Below are positions 43,559-51,741 of a stretch of DNA of 64,000 bases, one piece after another. Both the position numbers and the translations under genes were made by a program. Below the pieces are notes generated by a model that saw only the letters and a list, made by a program, of their open reading frames with translations, had not been told where the DNA came from and searched no databases. Position 1 is the stretch's first letter, and each line of letters begins with the position of its first letter. Source of the DNA: Allobogoriella deserti (GTDB lineage Bacteria > Actinomycetota > Actinomycetes > Actinomycetales > Actinomycetaceae); contig NZ_JBHUEE010000004.1 in the NCBI RefSeq assembly GCF_042680605.1, positions 1 to 64,000 on the forward strand, written 5' to 3'.

Positions 43559-44440
43559 ATGGATCTCGGTGTGCACTACTTCAGCTTCACCCAGCCCGAG
43601 TGGGAGACCACTCTGACCGACCACCTCACCACGACGGCGGAGATCGCCGACGCCGGGGGAGTCCACACCTTCACCGTCATGGATCACTGGTTCCAGATGC
43701 TGGATGTCGGCGGACCGTACGAGCCGATGCTCGAGGGATACACCACGCTCGGTTATCTGGCCGGTATCACGGCGAATGTCCGGCTGAGTCTGCTGGTCAC
43801 CGGCGTGACGTATCGCCACCCGGGCCTGCTGGCCAAGACGGTTGCCACACTGGACGTGCTCTCGCGCGGGCGGGCCATGTTGGGCATCGGGGCGGCGTGG
43901 TACGACCGGGAGCACGCCGGGCTCGGGGTGCCGTTCCCGCCGACGGCGGAGCGGTTCGAGCGGCTGGAGGAGACACTGCAGATCTGTGAGCAGATGTGGT
44001 CCGACGACGACGGCGCGTACGAGGGCCGGCACTACCGGCTGGCCGAGACGATCTGCCTGCCGCGGCCGGTCCGCGGCACGGTCCCGACGATGGTCGGGGG
44101 TGGGGGAGAGAAGAAGACGCTGCGCCTGGTCGCCCAGTACGCCCAGGCGTGCAACCTGTTCGGCGCACCCGGGCAGGAGGGCCTCGACACGGTGCGGCAC
44201 AAGCTCGAGGTGCTCCGCGACCACTGCGACCGCCTCGGCACCGACTACGACGCCATCGAGAAGACGATGCTGTACCCGGCCGACGTGCTCGGGGACCAGG
44301 ACTCCTTCCTGCGCGAGATGGAGGCCTACGCCGAGCTCGGTATCTCACTGGTCTCGGTCATGCCGCCGCCGTACCAGGACCCCGAGCCCTGGGCGAACGC
44401 GCTGGTCGCCGACGTGGTGCCGCGCCTGAGCTCCATCTGA
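43559..44440 (+). CDS. LLM-class F420-dependent oxidoreductase
   Basis: A 293-residue luciferase-like flavoenzyme. Landmarks are FTVMDHWFQML, GYLAGITANVRLSLLVTGVTYRHPGLLAKTVATLDVLSRGRAMLGIGAAWYDREHAGLG (in parts) and VPTMVGGGGEKKTLRLVAQYA. It is distinct from the other LLM gene of this window (length 332) and more like the TIGR03560 subgroup. It probably uses F420 rather than FMN. It is single, leaderless-type, and convergent with the ECF sigma gene. Confidence 0.85.
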   Translation: MDLGVHYFSFTQPEWETTLTDHLTTTAEIADAGGVHTFTVMDHWFQMLDVGGPYEPMLEGYTTLGYLAGITANVRLSLLVTGVTYRHPGLLAKTVATLDVLSRGRAMLGIGAAWYDREHAGLGVPFPPTAERFERLEETLQICEQMWSDDDGAYEGRHYRLAETICLPRPVRGTVPTMVGGGGEKKTLRLVAQYAQACNLFGAPGQEGLDTVRHKLEVLRDHCDRLGTDYDAIEKTMLYPADVLGDQDSFLREMEAYAELGISLVSVMPPPYQDPEPWANALVADVVPRLSSI

Positions 44441-44461
44441 TCGGATCCGCGGGACACGCTG

Positions 44462-45616
44462 CTACGCCTCAGCGTGCCGCTCGGCATTCAGGCGGGCCGC
44501 CTGCCGGGTGAGGTTGCGGCGCTCCGCGACGCTGCCGGCCTTGTCGGCGGCGCGGGCGTACAGCCGGGCGGCCTCAGACCGGTTGCCGTGCCGCTCGTGC
44601 AGATGCGCGGCCGCGGCGTCGTACCGGGGGAGCTCAGGGTCGAGCGCGGCCAGTGCCGCGAGACCTGCCCGCGGGCCGTCGGCGTGGCCGAGGGCCACCG
44701 CGCGGTTCAGCGCGGCGACCGGGTTGGGTGTCAGGGCGAGAAGCTCGTCGTACCACTCGACGATCTGGGCCCAGTCGGTCTCCTCGGTACTCGGTGCATC
44801 CGCGTGGAGGGCGGCGATGGCTGCTTGCGCCTGGAACTCGCCGAGTCGGTCCCGGGCGAGAGCGGCCTGCAGAATCCGTACGCCTTCGGCGATGAGCTCG
44901 GTGTCCCAGGCCCCGCGGTCCTGGTCGGCGAGCGAGACAAGTTCGCCGTCGGCATCGATGCGGGCCGGCCGGCGCGCGTGGTGGAGCAGCATCAGCGCGA
45001 GGAGTCCGGCGACCTCGGGATGATCGACCCCGGCAGCGAGCTGACGCGTCAGGCGGATCGCTTCCGCGGCGAGATCGACGTCGCCCGAGTAGCCCTCGTT
45101 GAAGATGAGGTACAAGACCCGCAGGACGGTCGCTACGTCGCCCGGCTCGCCGAGCTCCGCGGCGGCGACGGCGTGCTTGGCGCGGGAGATGCGCTGGGCC
45201 ATGGTCGCCTCGGGCACGAGATAGGCCGCCGCGATCTGCCGGGTCGACAACCCGCCGACGGCGCGCAAAGTCAGCGCGACCGCGGACGCCGGCGTCAGCG
45301 ACGGGTGGGCACAGAGGAAGTAGAGCCACAGCGTGTCGTCCACACCGGAGACGGGTCCCGGCTCCGGCGCGGCGTGCACTGCTTCCTCCCGCCTGGTCCG
45401 GGCGACCTCGGAACGAACAGCGTCGAGGTATTTCCGCCACGCCACCGTGACCAACCAGGCCTTCGGATCCCCGGGCGCACTGTCGTGGTCCCAGACCCGC
45501 CACGCCTCGACCAGGGCGTCCTGGACGGCGTCCTCGGCCGACGCGAACCCGGCGCCACGACGGACGAGGACGGAGATCACCTCCGGAACGACGCGGCGGA
45601 CCAACGCGCCGTCCAC
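44462..45616 (-). CDS. ECF42-group RNA polymerase sigma factor
   Basis: A 384-residue ECF sigma factor with a long C-terminal extension. Region 2 is at about 10-75 (FASAEDAVQDALVEAWRVWDHD, AWLVTVAWRKYLDAVRSE), and region 4 at about 110-165 (LTLRAVGGLSTRQIAAAYLVPEATMAQRISRAK). The remaining ~220 residues are helical and TPR-like (LNRAVALGHADGPRAGLAAL, LHERHGNRSEAARLY), replacing an anti-sigma factor as known for ECF42. The GTG start lies 3 nt after the stop of the YciI/DGPF gene, its usual partner. The trigger is unknown. Confidence 0.88.
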   Translation of the reverse strand: MDGALVRRVVPEVISVLVRRGAGFASAEDAVQDALVEAWRVWDHDSAPGDPKAWLVTVAWRKYLDAVRSEVARTRREEAVHAAPEPGPVSGVDDTLWLYFLCAHPSLTPASAVALTLRAVGGLSTRQIAAAYLVPEATMAQRISRAKHAVAAAELGEPGDVATVLRVLYLIFNEGYSGDVDLAAEAIRLTRQLAAGVDHPEVAGLLALMLLHHARRPARIDADGELVSLADQDRGAWDTELIAEGVRILQAALARDRLGEFQAQAAIAALHADAPSTEETDWAQIVEWYDELLALTPNPVAALNRAVALGHADGPRAGLAALAALDPELPRYDAAAAHLHERHGNRSEAARLYARAADKAGSVAERRNLTRQAARLNAERHAEA

Positions 45617-45619
45617 GTC

Positions 45620-46027
45620 TCAGTCCGCGACCGTCGGTGCCTCGCCGAGAAATGGCCTCAGCTCGAGCCATTCGTGGATGGGCCGGCCGCCGGCACCCGG
45701 GGCCGCGGAGAGCTCGCCGGCGAGTTCCACAGCCCGGTCGTAGGTCTCGACGTCGATGATCATCCAGCCCGCGATGAGGTCTTTGGTCTCAGGGAACGGG
45801 CCGTCCGTCACCGGTGGTCTTCCCTCGCCGTCGTAGCGCACGAAGGTGCCCTCGGGGGAGAGTGCGTCGCTGGAGACGAACTCGCCTGTGCGTTCCAGCC
45901 GGGCCGCGAAGTCGTTCATGTACTGCACGTGGGCGGCGACCTCCTCCGGCGTCCACCGGTCCATCGGGACGTCGTTCACCGCCTCCGGTGCGCCGCGGTA
46001 GTGCTTGAGCAGTAGGTACTTGGCCAT
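45620..46027 (-). CDS. YciI-family DGPF-motif protein
   Basis: A 135-residue YCII-related protein. It begins MAKYLLLKHYRGAPEAVN and carries the eponymous DGPFPETKDLIAGWMIIDVETYDRAVELA stretch in parts around residues 78-106. DGPF proteins are the usual targets and neighbours of ECF42 sigma factors; the biochemical role is unknown. ATG 46027 has GAGGAGAACACG upstream. It is cotranscribed with the sigma gene, and a candidate ECF42 promoter lies about 50 nt upstream. Confidence 0.87.
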   Translation of the reverse strand: MAKYLLLKHYRGAPEAVNDVPMDRWTPEEVAAHVQYMNDFAARLERTGEFVSSDALSPEGTFVRYDGEGRPPVTDGPFPETKDLIAGWMIIDVETYDRAVELAGELSAAPGAGGRPIHEWLELRPFLGEAPTVAD

Positions 46028-46077
46028 CGTGTTCTCCTCGCTCGGTGCGTGCCCATTGTGGCCGCGTTCATCCAGGG

Positions 46078-46104
46078 GACGGAGCCGACGTCGCGTTCTC
46101 GACA
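46078..46104 (-). promoter_or_regulatory. candidate ECF42 promoter
   Basis: On the minus strand TGTCGA (46104-46099) is followed after 17 nt by CGTC (46081-46078). The ECF42 motif that I recall from Streptomyces venezuelae work is TGTCGA in the -35 region and CG(A/T)C in the -10 region. The start point would lie about 45 nt before the DGPF gene, consistent with autoregulation. Confidence 0.55.
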
Positions 46105-46137
46105 TCCACTGCCGTCCGCCGCCGGGCGACCAGCGGA

Positions 46138-46632
46138 TCAGCCCGGACGGACCCGAGAGCCGGCGACGGCGTCGTACGCCGTCACACCCGAACGGCGGAG
46201 GACGCCCCAGAGGCCGACGCCGATGATCAGGTACGTCGCCACGGTCGTGACCACGAGGGTCGGGCGCGGCTCGTCGAAGCCACCGAACGCGCCCTCGATG
46301 GCCACGAGGTGGCCCAGGTGCCAGGGGATCGCGATCTTGAGCACGTTGCGCGCCAGTGCCGGCCCGAGGCTCAATGCGGCGCCATCGGGCGCCGCCACCC
46401 GTAGTGCCTGACGGCGCTTGCCCCAGGTGCCGCCTCTGATCTCGGCGCGAGTCGCGATCGCGGTCGCGAGAAGTACCGGTACCGCACTCGCCGAGATGAC
46501 GAACGCCTGGGAATCGCCCCAGCCTGCGCGCCTGGCCAGCAGGCCCAGCGGGATCATGGCGGCCGCGATGCCGACATAGCCGGTGGCATCGAGCGCGTAG
46601 GCGACGATCCGCCGGCGGGCGAGCGGGTTCAT
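46138..46632 (-). CDS. RDD-family membrane protein
   Basis: A 164-residue protein with four hydrophobic segments. The RDD pattern is visible as RRIVAYALDATGYVGIAAAM at the N-terminus (Arg, Asp, Asp-like positions) and RGGTWGKRRQALRV in the middle. The family is of unknown function, possibly transport. ATG 46632 was chosen as the family-typical start. It is divergent from the Smr gene with a 57-nt gap. Confidence 0.75.
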   Translation of the reverse strand: MNPLARRRIVAYALDATGYVGIAAAMIPLGLLARRAGWGDSQAFVISASAVPVLLATAIATRAEIRGGTWGKRRQALRVAAPDGAALSLGPALARNVLKIAIPWHLGHLVAIEGAFGGFDEPRPTLVVTTVATYLIIGVGLWGVLRRSGVTAYDAVAGSRVRPG

Positions 46633-46689
46633 GGCAGTCAGCGTGCCAAGAGATCGGCGGGCCGGCAGCGCTTTGAGAGACTGCGACCC

Positions 46690-46944
46690 ATGAAGCTGAA
46701 GCTCGATCTGCACGACATCTACAACCGTGGTGGCCAGATCGACCGCGCCCTCGCCGACATTCTCGACGAGGCCGAAGCCACGAAGGCGTCCGTCGTCGAG
46801 ATCATCCCGGGCAAGGGCTCTGGGCAGCTCAAGAAGCGGGTGCTGCGGTTTCTCGACCGCAAGGACGTCAAGGCCAGGTATCACCGCGTGGAGAAGGACT
46901 CGCGCAACTTCGGACGGGTGTTCGTGCACTTCCGCTGGCGGTGA
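46690..46944 (+). CDS. Smr-domain protein
   Basis: An 84-residue stand-alone Smr (small MutS-related) domain. KLDLHDIYNRGGQIDRALADILDEA begins with the LDLH motif, followed by VVEIIPGKGSGQLKKRVLRFL (the family G-K-G-x-G turn) and an RNFGRVFVHFRW end. Smr domains can nick DNA or RNA, or bind branched structures. Short proteins of this kind are common in actinobacteria. ATG 46690 has no clear ribosome-binding site. Confidence 0.85.
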   Translation: MKLKLDLHDIYNRGGQIDRALADILDEAEATKASVVEIIPGKGSGQLKKRVLRFLDRKDVKARYHRVEKDSRNFGRVFVHFRWR

Positions 46945-46965
46945 CGCCGCGGGGGAGAGGGGCGC

Positions 46966-47790
46966 TCAGTCCCGGGACCGTTGCCGCCGCGCCTCGTAGA
47001 GCACCACGCTGGCCGCGTTGGCGGCGTTGAGCGAGCTGGCCGAGCCGGTCATCGGGATCCGCAGCATCTGGTCGACGGCGTCGCGCCAGGTAGTGCTCAG
47101 CCCGGAGGTCTCGTTGCCGATGACGAGCAACGTCGGGCCGGTGAGATCGGCGTCGAAGACGTCGGCTGCGCCGTGCTCGTCGGTCCCGACGATCTGGATC
47201 GGAACTCCCGCCGAACGGTGGGCCTCCACCCAGGCGAGGACGTCGCGCGGTGAGGCGGTACGTACCGTCGGGACTGCGAAGAGTGACCCGGTGCTCGCGC
47301 GCACCGCGGCGGTATCGTACGGGTCCGCGGCGTGGCCGGTGACGATGACGCCGCCCGCGCCAAAGGCGTCGGCGGACCGAATGACGGAGCCGAGGTTTCC
47401 AGGCCCCGCCGGTCGGTCGAAAACGACGCCGAGGAAGTCCGGCCCTGGGGTGATCCTGTCCAAAGTGTCCTCAGGGAGGCAGACGACCGCGAGGAGTTCC
47501 GGCGCGCCGTCGTCCTTCTCGCCCAGTTCGGCGAGCAGGGCGGGGGAGAGGGCGTAGTGGGCCGCGTCGACGGTCTCGAGAATCGTGCGCGCCCACTCGG
47601 ACAGGCGCCGCTCGGCGTCGAACAGCACGGCGTCCACGCGCCACCCGTGCTCGACCGCCATGGTGATCGGCCGGACGCCCTGCACGACGAACGCACCCAG
47701 GCGCCGGCGCTTGGTGCGGTTGCTCAGCAACGCCTGCCACTGCTGGAACCGCGCGTTGCGCGTGGTGATCCGGGGGACCGAGGCGGGCAT
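46966..47790 (-). CDS. TrmH/SpoU-family RNA methyltransferase
   Basis: A 274-residue SPOUT RNA 2'-O-methyltransferase. The N-terminal substrate domain holds FQQWQALLSNRTKRRRLGAFVVQGVRPI. The knot has the three motifs DRPAGPGNLGSVIRSADAFGAGGV (motif 1), LLVIGNETSGLS (motif 2) and MTGSASSLNAANAASVVLYEARRQ (motif 3). The target may be tRNA or rRNA. Start ATG 47790 (MPASVP) is favoured since a TAGGCT -10 box ends 7 nt before it. That box contains the esterase stop codon. Confidence 0.88.
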   Translation of the reverse strand: MPASVPRITTRNARFQQWQALLSNRTKRRRLGAFVVQGVRPITMAVEHGWRVDAVLFDAERRLSEWARTILETVDAAHYALSPALLAELGEKDDGAPELLAVVCLPEDTLDRITPGPDFLGVVFDRPAGPGNLGSVIRSADAFGAGGVIVTGHAADPYDTAAVRASTGSLFAVPTVRTASPRDVLAWVEAHRSAGVPIQIVGTDEHGAADVFDADLTGPTLLVIGNETSGLSTTWRDAVDQMLRIPMTGSASSLNAANAASVVLYEARRQRSRD

Positions 47791-47797
47791 GTCGCTC

Positions 47798-47803
47798 AGC
47801 CTA
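47798..47803 (-). promoter_or_regulatory. -10 box overlapping the esterase stop codon
   Basis: TAGGCT on the minus strand, 7 nt before the ATG of the RNA methyltransferase gene. Its first three bases are the TAG stop of the upstream esterase gene. A leaderless mRNA is inferred. Confidence 0.5.
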
Positions 47804-48673
47804 ACCATGCGGGCGCATCGCACCGTCCCCTCGGAATAGCCAGCGCAAAGCGTCGGGAAGGAGAACTCCGCCATGATTAAGGCTGTGGCCGCCGTCGCCC
47901 AACACCAGTCGGAAGTCGTAGGACGATTCCGCCAACGCAGCCGCGGTACGTAGGTTCTCAGCCAGCCAGTTCCGCTCGGATTCGTTCCAGCGGAGGTCAC
48001 GATGCCCGGCCTGCATGAAGATGCGTAATGGCTTACGCGACGAATGCGGAATAAGCCGAGGGTACGGGTTGCCACCGGGCATTTGAGCAAAACTGGACAA
48101 GAAGCAGATCACGCGTCGAAAGCGGCCTGGTCGCAACCATGCCGCCGTGAAGGCACAGTTGCCACCGCTGCTACCACCACAGATCGCCCACCAGTCCGGA
48201 TCGCTACTGATTGAGACGTGACGCCTGACGTGGGGAATGACCTCATCCAAGAGAAACGTGGCGTATCGATCGTCGAACGCGTCGTACTCGCGGTTGCGGT
48301 TCCTGCGCCCTTCTGACTCATTGACGCCATCGAACACGCCGGGATCCACGAATACGCCGATCGTGACTGGAATCTCGCCATGCTGAACGAGGTTGTCGAG
48401 AACCATACCGGCGCGAACTTCGCCGGCCGGATCGAGATACCACCAACCATCCTGGAATATCGAGAGAGCAGCTGGTTTCGCCGGATCATATGCTGCTGGA
48501 ATATGGATCCATATCTTGCGCGACGTTCCAGGATAAACCGCACTGTCGTCCAAACAAATCTCGACGGTCTTACCCACGGGCACGTCCGGTTGAACGAACG
48601 ACGCGGGACCGTGCGCGTACGAGACGTCGGACTGGTCGAGGGGGAGCGGTCGGTAGGCGACCCGCGTGCTCAT
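47801..48673 (-). CDS. alpha/beta-hydrolase esterase (EsteraseD-like)
   Basis: A 290-residue hydrolase of the putative esterase (IroE/Fes-like) family. IWIHIPAAYDPAKPAALSIFQDGWWYL is the N-terminal core in parts, EYDAFDDRYATFLLDEVIPHVRR follows, the nucleophile is in CGGSSGGNCAF, and the His in LGDGGHSLNHGG. It could cleave ester bonds of siderophores, carbohydrates or drugs. GC content is clearly lower than around it (stretches near 55 percent against about 70), suggesting transfer from another genome. It lies 10 nt ahead of the methyltransferase gene. Confidence 0.82.
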   Translation of the reverse strand: MSTRVAYRPLPLDQSDVSYAHGPASFVQPDVPVGKTVEICLDDSAVYPGTSRKIWIHIPAAYDPAKPAALSIFQDGWWYLDPAGEVRAGMVLDNLVQHGEIPVTIGVFVDPGVFDGVNESEGRRNRNREYDAFDDRYATFLLDEVIPHVRRHVSISSDPDWWAICGGSSGGNCAFTAAWLRPGRFRRVICFLSSFAQMPGGNPYPRLIPHSSRKPLRIFMQAGHRDLRWNESERNWLAENLRTAAALAESSYDFRLVLGDGGHSLNHGGVLLPDALRWLFRGDGAMRPHG

Positions 48674-48737
48674 AGAGGCCGAGCATAGGGAGAACCTCTT
48701 CCATCGTGAGCATCATTTTCGCGTCAGCGGCGCCCCG

Positions 48738-48743
48738 TACTCT
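48738..48743 (+). promoter_or_regulatory. -10 box for leaderless GNAT mRNA
   Basis: TACTCT is followed by 6 nt and then the ATG at 48750. No Shine-Dalgarno sequence is present. Confidence 0.5.
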
Positions 48744-48749
48744 CGCCGC

Positions 48750-49220
48750 ATGGGTGTCTCTCTCCGGCCGTTGAACGACGCCGATCTGGACCAGCTCTAT
48801 CGCTGGGAGTGCGACGACGCCGCCATCGCCATGGCAGCGTTCACGCGGCCGGACCCAGCAGACCGCGCGGCTTTCGACGAGCATTACCGTCGCGTACGTG
48901 CCGACCCGACCGTCGCCGACCTCGCGGTCGAGCATGACGGGCACGTCGTCGGGATGATCGCCGGTTTCACCGTCGAGGGCGACCGGGAGGTGACCTACTG
49001 GATCGATCCGGCGCGATGGGGGCGGGGGATCGCCTCGGAAGCGCTGCGGCTGTTTCTGGCACGCGAACCCATACGCCCGCTCCATGCTCGCGCCGCTCAG
49101 CACAACCTCGGCTCAGCCAGGGTCCTGACGCGCAACGGCTTCGCGAAGGTCGGTGAGGAATCGTCGTGGTCACCGGGGCTAGGACGCACGATCACTGAAG
49201 ACGTGTACCGCCTTGAGTGA
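48750..49220 (+). CDS. GNAT-family N-acetyltransferase
   Basis: A 156-residue acetyltransferase, RimJ/RimL-like. SLRPLNDADLDQLYRWECDDAAIAM is the N-terminus, VTYWIDPARWGRGIASEALRLFL contains the acetyl-CoA loop (R/Q-x2-G-x-G/A equivalent: RWGRGIA), and ARAAQHNLGSARVLTRNGFAKVGEE is the usual C-terminal helix. The acceptor is unknown. ATG 48750 is supported by a -10 box 6 nt upstream. The 214 nt between this gene and the TetR gene (49221-49434) hold no recognisable feature. Confidence 0.85.
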   Translation: MGVSLRPLNDADLDQLYRWECDDAAIAMAAFTRPDPADRAAFDEHYRRVRADPTVADLAVEHDGHVVGMIAGFTVEGDREVTYWIDPARWGRGIASEALRLFLAREPIRPLHARAAQHNLGSARVLTRNGFAKVGEESSWSPGLGRTITEDVYRLE

Positions 49221-49434
49221 CCCCGTGTGACCGGCGAGGTCCTGGACCACGACATCGCGTCAGGCGCGATCGAGATGCCCACGTGCCGCCCCGGGGGGCG
49301 AGGAGCTGTCGCAGGATCGGCTGGGGAGGGCGCACGGCCGGTCCCGCTCGAATACTGGACACGCTGCGTATCAAGATCGGGCGTATCCGCCGCACCCGGG
49401 CAAGATCGGCGTCGTCGACTACGCAGGGGCAGCT

Positions 49435-50022
49435 TCACGACGACGGAACGCGGCTGGCTCTGAGGACCTCCTCGAGTTGCTCGCGCATCCACTCCTCGAG
49501 AGATCCCTCGCGGTGCAGCGCCCAGCCGATCATGGCACCGTGATAGGTCGTTTCGACGAGCTTGGCGAGGGCCCCGACGTCCGTGCCGTCACGAAGCTCG
49601 CCGGCGACCGACGCCGCCTGCAGGTGTCGCTCGAGCGCCGCGCGTAGGCGGCGCGCGCCGCGCAAGGTCTCTGCGTGGAAGTCGGGCTCGACGAGATCGA
49701 GCTGGAGCATGGCCACCGAGTTCGCGATTTCCTCTGGGGTCATGTCCGGGTCCACCGCACCGAGCAGGCCCTCCACGACCCGGTCCAGCGGCGAGGGGTG
49801 CTCAGCCTCCTCGACCGGGGTGACCCACAGCTCTACGCCGCGACGGTCTGCAGCGAGCAGCAGCTCGTGCTTGGTGCCGTAGCGCTGGATCAGGGTGGCG
49901 GGAGAGAGGCCGACCTCGCGGGCCGCGGCGGCTAGCGTCAGCTTCGCCGGGCCGACGCGGTGGGCGAGCGCGAGGACGCCGTCTAGGACGGTCTCGTCGG
50001 AGACGGTGCGCGGACGCGGCAT
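49435..50022 (-). CDS. TetR-family regulator
   Basis: A 195-residue TetR protein. The HTH is at about 12-60 (DGVLALAHRVGPAKLTLAAAAREVGLSPATLIQRYGTKHELLLAADRRG in parts). The C-terminal ligand domain has no recognisable specialisation. Its start at ATG 50022 directly abuts the SDR stop (50023), so the SDR gene lies upstream and both are one transcript. It probably controls its own operon through the palindrome in front of the SDR gene. Confidence 0.87.
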   Translation of the reverse strand: MPRPRTVSDETVLDGVLALAHRVGPAKLTLAAAAREVGLSPATLIQRYGTKHELLLAADRRGVELWVTPVEEAEHPSPLDRVVEGLLGAVDPDMTPEEIANSVAMLQLDLVEPDFHAETLRGARRLRAALERHLQAASVAGELRDGTDVGALAKLVETTYHGAMIGWALHREGSLEEWMREQLEEVLRASRVPSS

Positions 50023-50937
50023 CTACTCGCCCGCGGGCAGCGCGGCCTCGGCGTCGGCCGCTCGAGCCTCCGCGTCGACCAGGCCCCAGTCCGGGCGCTC
50101 GCCGTCGATGTCCGAAAAGTCGTAGGTGTGCATAAGGTCCCACGAGCCGAGGCACTGCCCGGCGAAGCGGGCTCGGTCGGGGTCGGCGGCGAGCGCCGCG
50201 ACTCCGCGGCCGAGGAGGTAAGGCGTCTCGGAGTAGCGGAAGTAGCCACCGTGGGCGTCGGAGGCGTCGCGCCAGGTCGCCTCCGTGACGCCGAAGTTCT
50301 CGAGCATCGCCTCGGAGCGCAGGAAGCCCGGAGTCACGGACAGCGCGGTCGCACCGTACGGGCGCAGCTCGGCCGCCAGCGAGAAGCCGAGCCGCACGAC
50401 CGCCTCCTTGACGTGGTCGTAGGCGACGACGCCTCGGAACGGGACGCCGGCCTTGCCGTCACCGACCTCCACGACCAGCCCGTCTCCGGTCTCGATCAGC
50501 AGAGGCAGCGCGTGGTGCGCGGTGATGAGATGCGTCTCGATTCCGTTGCGCACGGTCCGGAGCGTGTCCTCGAGCGGGTGCTCCCACACGCCCTTGACCC
50601 AGCGGGTGAACGGATCGCCGCCCCAGACGTCGTTGACGAGCACGTCTAGGCGGCCCTGCTCGGCGCGGATCCGCTCTACCAACGCCGCGACGTCGGCCCC
50701 AACGGCATGGTCGCAGCGGACAGCGATCCCGGTCCCGCCCGCGGCATCGACAAGCTCCGCAGTGTCCTCGATCGTCTCTGGTCGGTCCATCTCCGAGCGC
50801 TCGTCGCGCGTCGTGCGGCCGCTTCCGTAGACGGTGGCACCGAGCGCTCCGAGCTCGACAGCGATCGCGCGACCACAGCCGCGGGTGGCGCCGGCGACGA
50901 GAGCGACCCGGCCGGCGAGGGGGCGTTGCTTGCTCAT
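50023..50937 (-). CDS. SDR-family oxidoreductase
   Basis: A 304-residue short-chain dehydrogenase. The cofactor motif VALVAGATRGCGRAIAVELGA matches TGxxxGxG with A for the first Thr. The conserved NDVWGGD replaces the usual NNAG. The YxxxK motif is YDHVKEAV. The N-terminal region includes an Arg (GRTT) suggesting NADP preference. Substrate unknown. A -10 box TATACT ends 8 nt before the ATG. It leads the SDR-TetR operon. Confidence 0.87.
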   Translation of the reverse strand: MSKQRPLAGRVALVAGATRGCGRAIAVELGALGATVYGSGRTTRDERSEMDRPETIEDTAELVDAAGGTGIAVRCDHAVGADVAALVERIRAEQGRLDVLVNDVWGGDPFTRWVKGVWEHPLEDTLRTVRNGIETHLITAHHALPLLIETGDGLVVEVGDGKAGVPFRGVVAYDHVKEAVVRLGFSLAAELRPYGATALSVTPGFLRSEAMLENFGVTEATWRDASDAHGGYFRYSETPYLLGRGVAALAADPDRARFAGQCLGSWDLMHTYDFSDIDGERPDWGLVDAEARAADAEAALPAGE

Positions 50938-50945
50938 GACGCTCG

Positions 50946-50966
50946 AGTATAAACGAATGATCCGTT
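50946..50966 (-). promoter_or_regulatory. promoter with TetR-type palindrome before SDR-TetR
   Basis: On the minus strand a TATACT -10 box (50951-50946) is immediately preceded by the imperfect palindrome AACGGATCATTCGTT (50966-50952), which therefore sits between -35 and -10. Repression by the TetR protein two genes on is inferred. Confidence 0.6.
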
Positions 50967-51176
50967 ATATACGAAGGCACTTCACGTCATGTGCGACTGC
51001 TCCTTATTCTCAGAGCAGGTCGAACGGGTTGTTGCCGCAGGTGGGTGCGGGCATCTGGCCTCATGCGCCCCGGCTGCCGGCTCGTCGCAGTCAACCATCT
51101 GAGAGCCGCCCGTCCTTCGGCATGAGCGTGCGGATTTCTCGTAGTTTGGCGCAGTGCCCTGCTGGAGTATTACGGC

Positions 51177-51701
51177 TCGCGCATGTGGCGGCCGGTATAG
51201 CGCGCCCAGGGTTCTGCGGCCTTGTCGGCGTGCAGAAACCCAACCTGGGTGCGGTAGCAGAGGGCCTCGGCGACGAGCGAGGTGGCCATTTGAGGACGAG
51301 TTCGCCGATGGCTCGGTTGCAGGCGCCGAGGAGGTTGATGCCGAGGTCGCGGAGTCGGTCCATGACGGTGTTGGGGTGCAGGTGGCGTCCAGCGAGTGTG
51401 TTGGGAAACATCCAGGGGCTGTCGGTGCCAGCGCCGGTACGGAGATTGGGGCGCGTGGCGAGATGCTCCCTGATGAGCGACGCGAACGTTCGGGAACGTC
51501 AGTCGGGTGCCCGCCGAGCGTCATGCTCATGCCCGTCTCGCTGTCGTCGACGATGCTGGTCGGGAAGGTAACGACCTTGACTACCGACTGGGCGTAGAGG
51601 AGCAGAAGCATGCCGGCGACTCGGTAGGGGAATGACTTACTGGTGCCGGTGAGGAGCTCGTGAATCTAGGCGAGCCGCTGAACCTGACTGAGCGACAGAC
51701 T
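51177..51701 (-). pseudogene. decayed site-specific integrase fragment
   Basis: Minus-strand reading across three frames reconstructs the C-terminal part of an actinobacterial site-specific integrase. First comes HELLTGTSKSFPYRVAGMLLLLYAQ, preceded by an in-frame TAG (51668-51666). After a frameshift near 51490 it continues FASLIREHLATRPNLRTGAGTDSPW and MFPNTLAGRHLHPNTVMDRLRDLGINLL. After a second frameshift near 51290 it ends SLVAEALCYRTQVGFLHADKAAEPWARY. At least two frameshifts and one stop make it dead. No paired att site or partner gene was found. It marks an old mobile insertion in a lower-GC stretch. Confidence 0.75.
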
Positions 51702-51741
51702 CGTCCTGGCACTCCATCCAGGCACGAGGGGACGTCACCAG

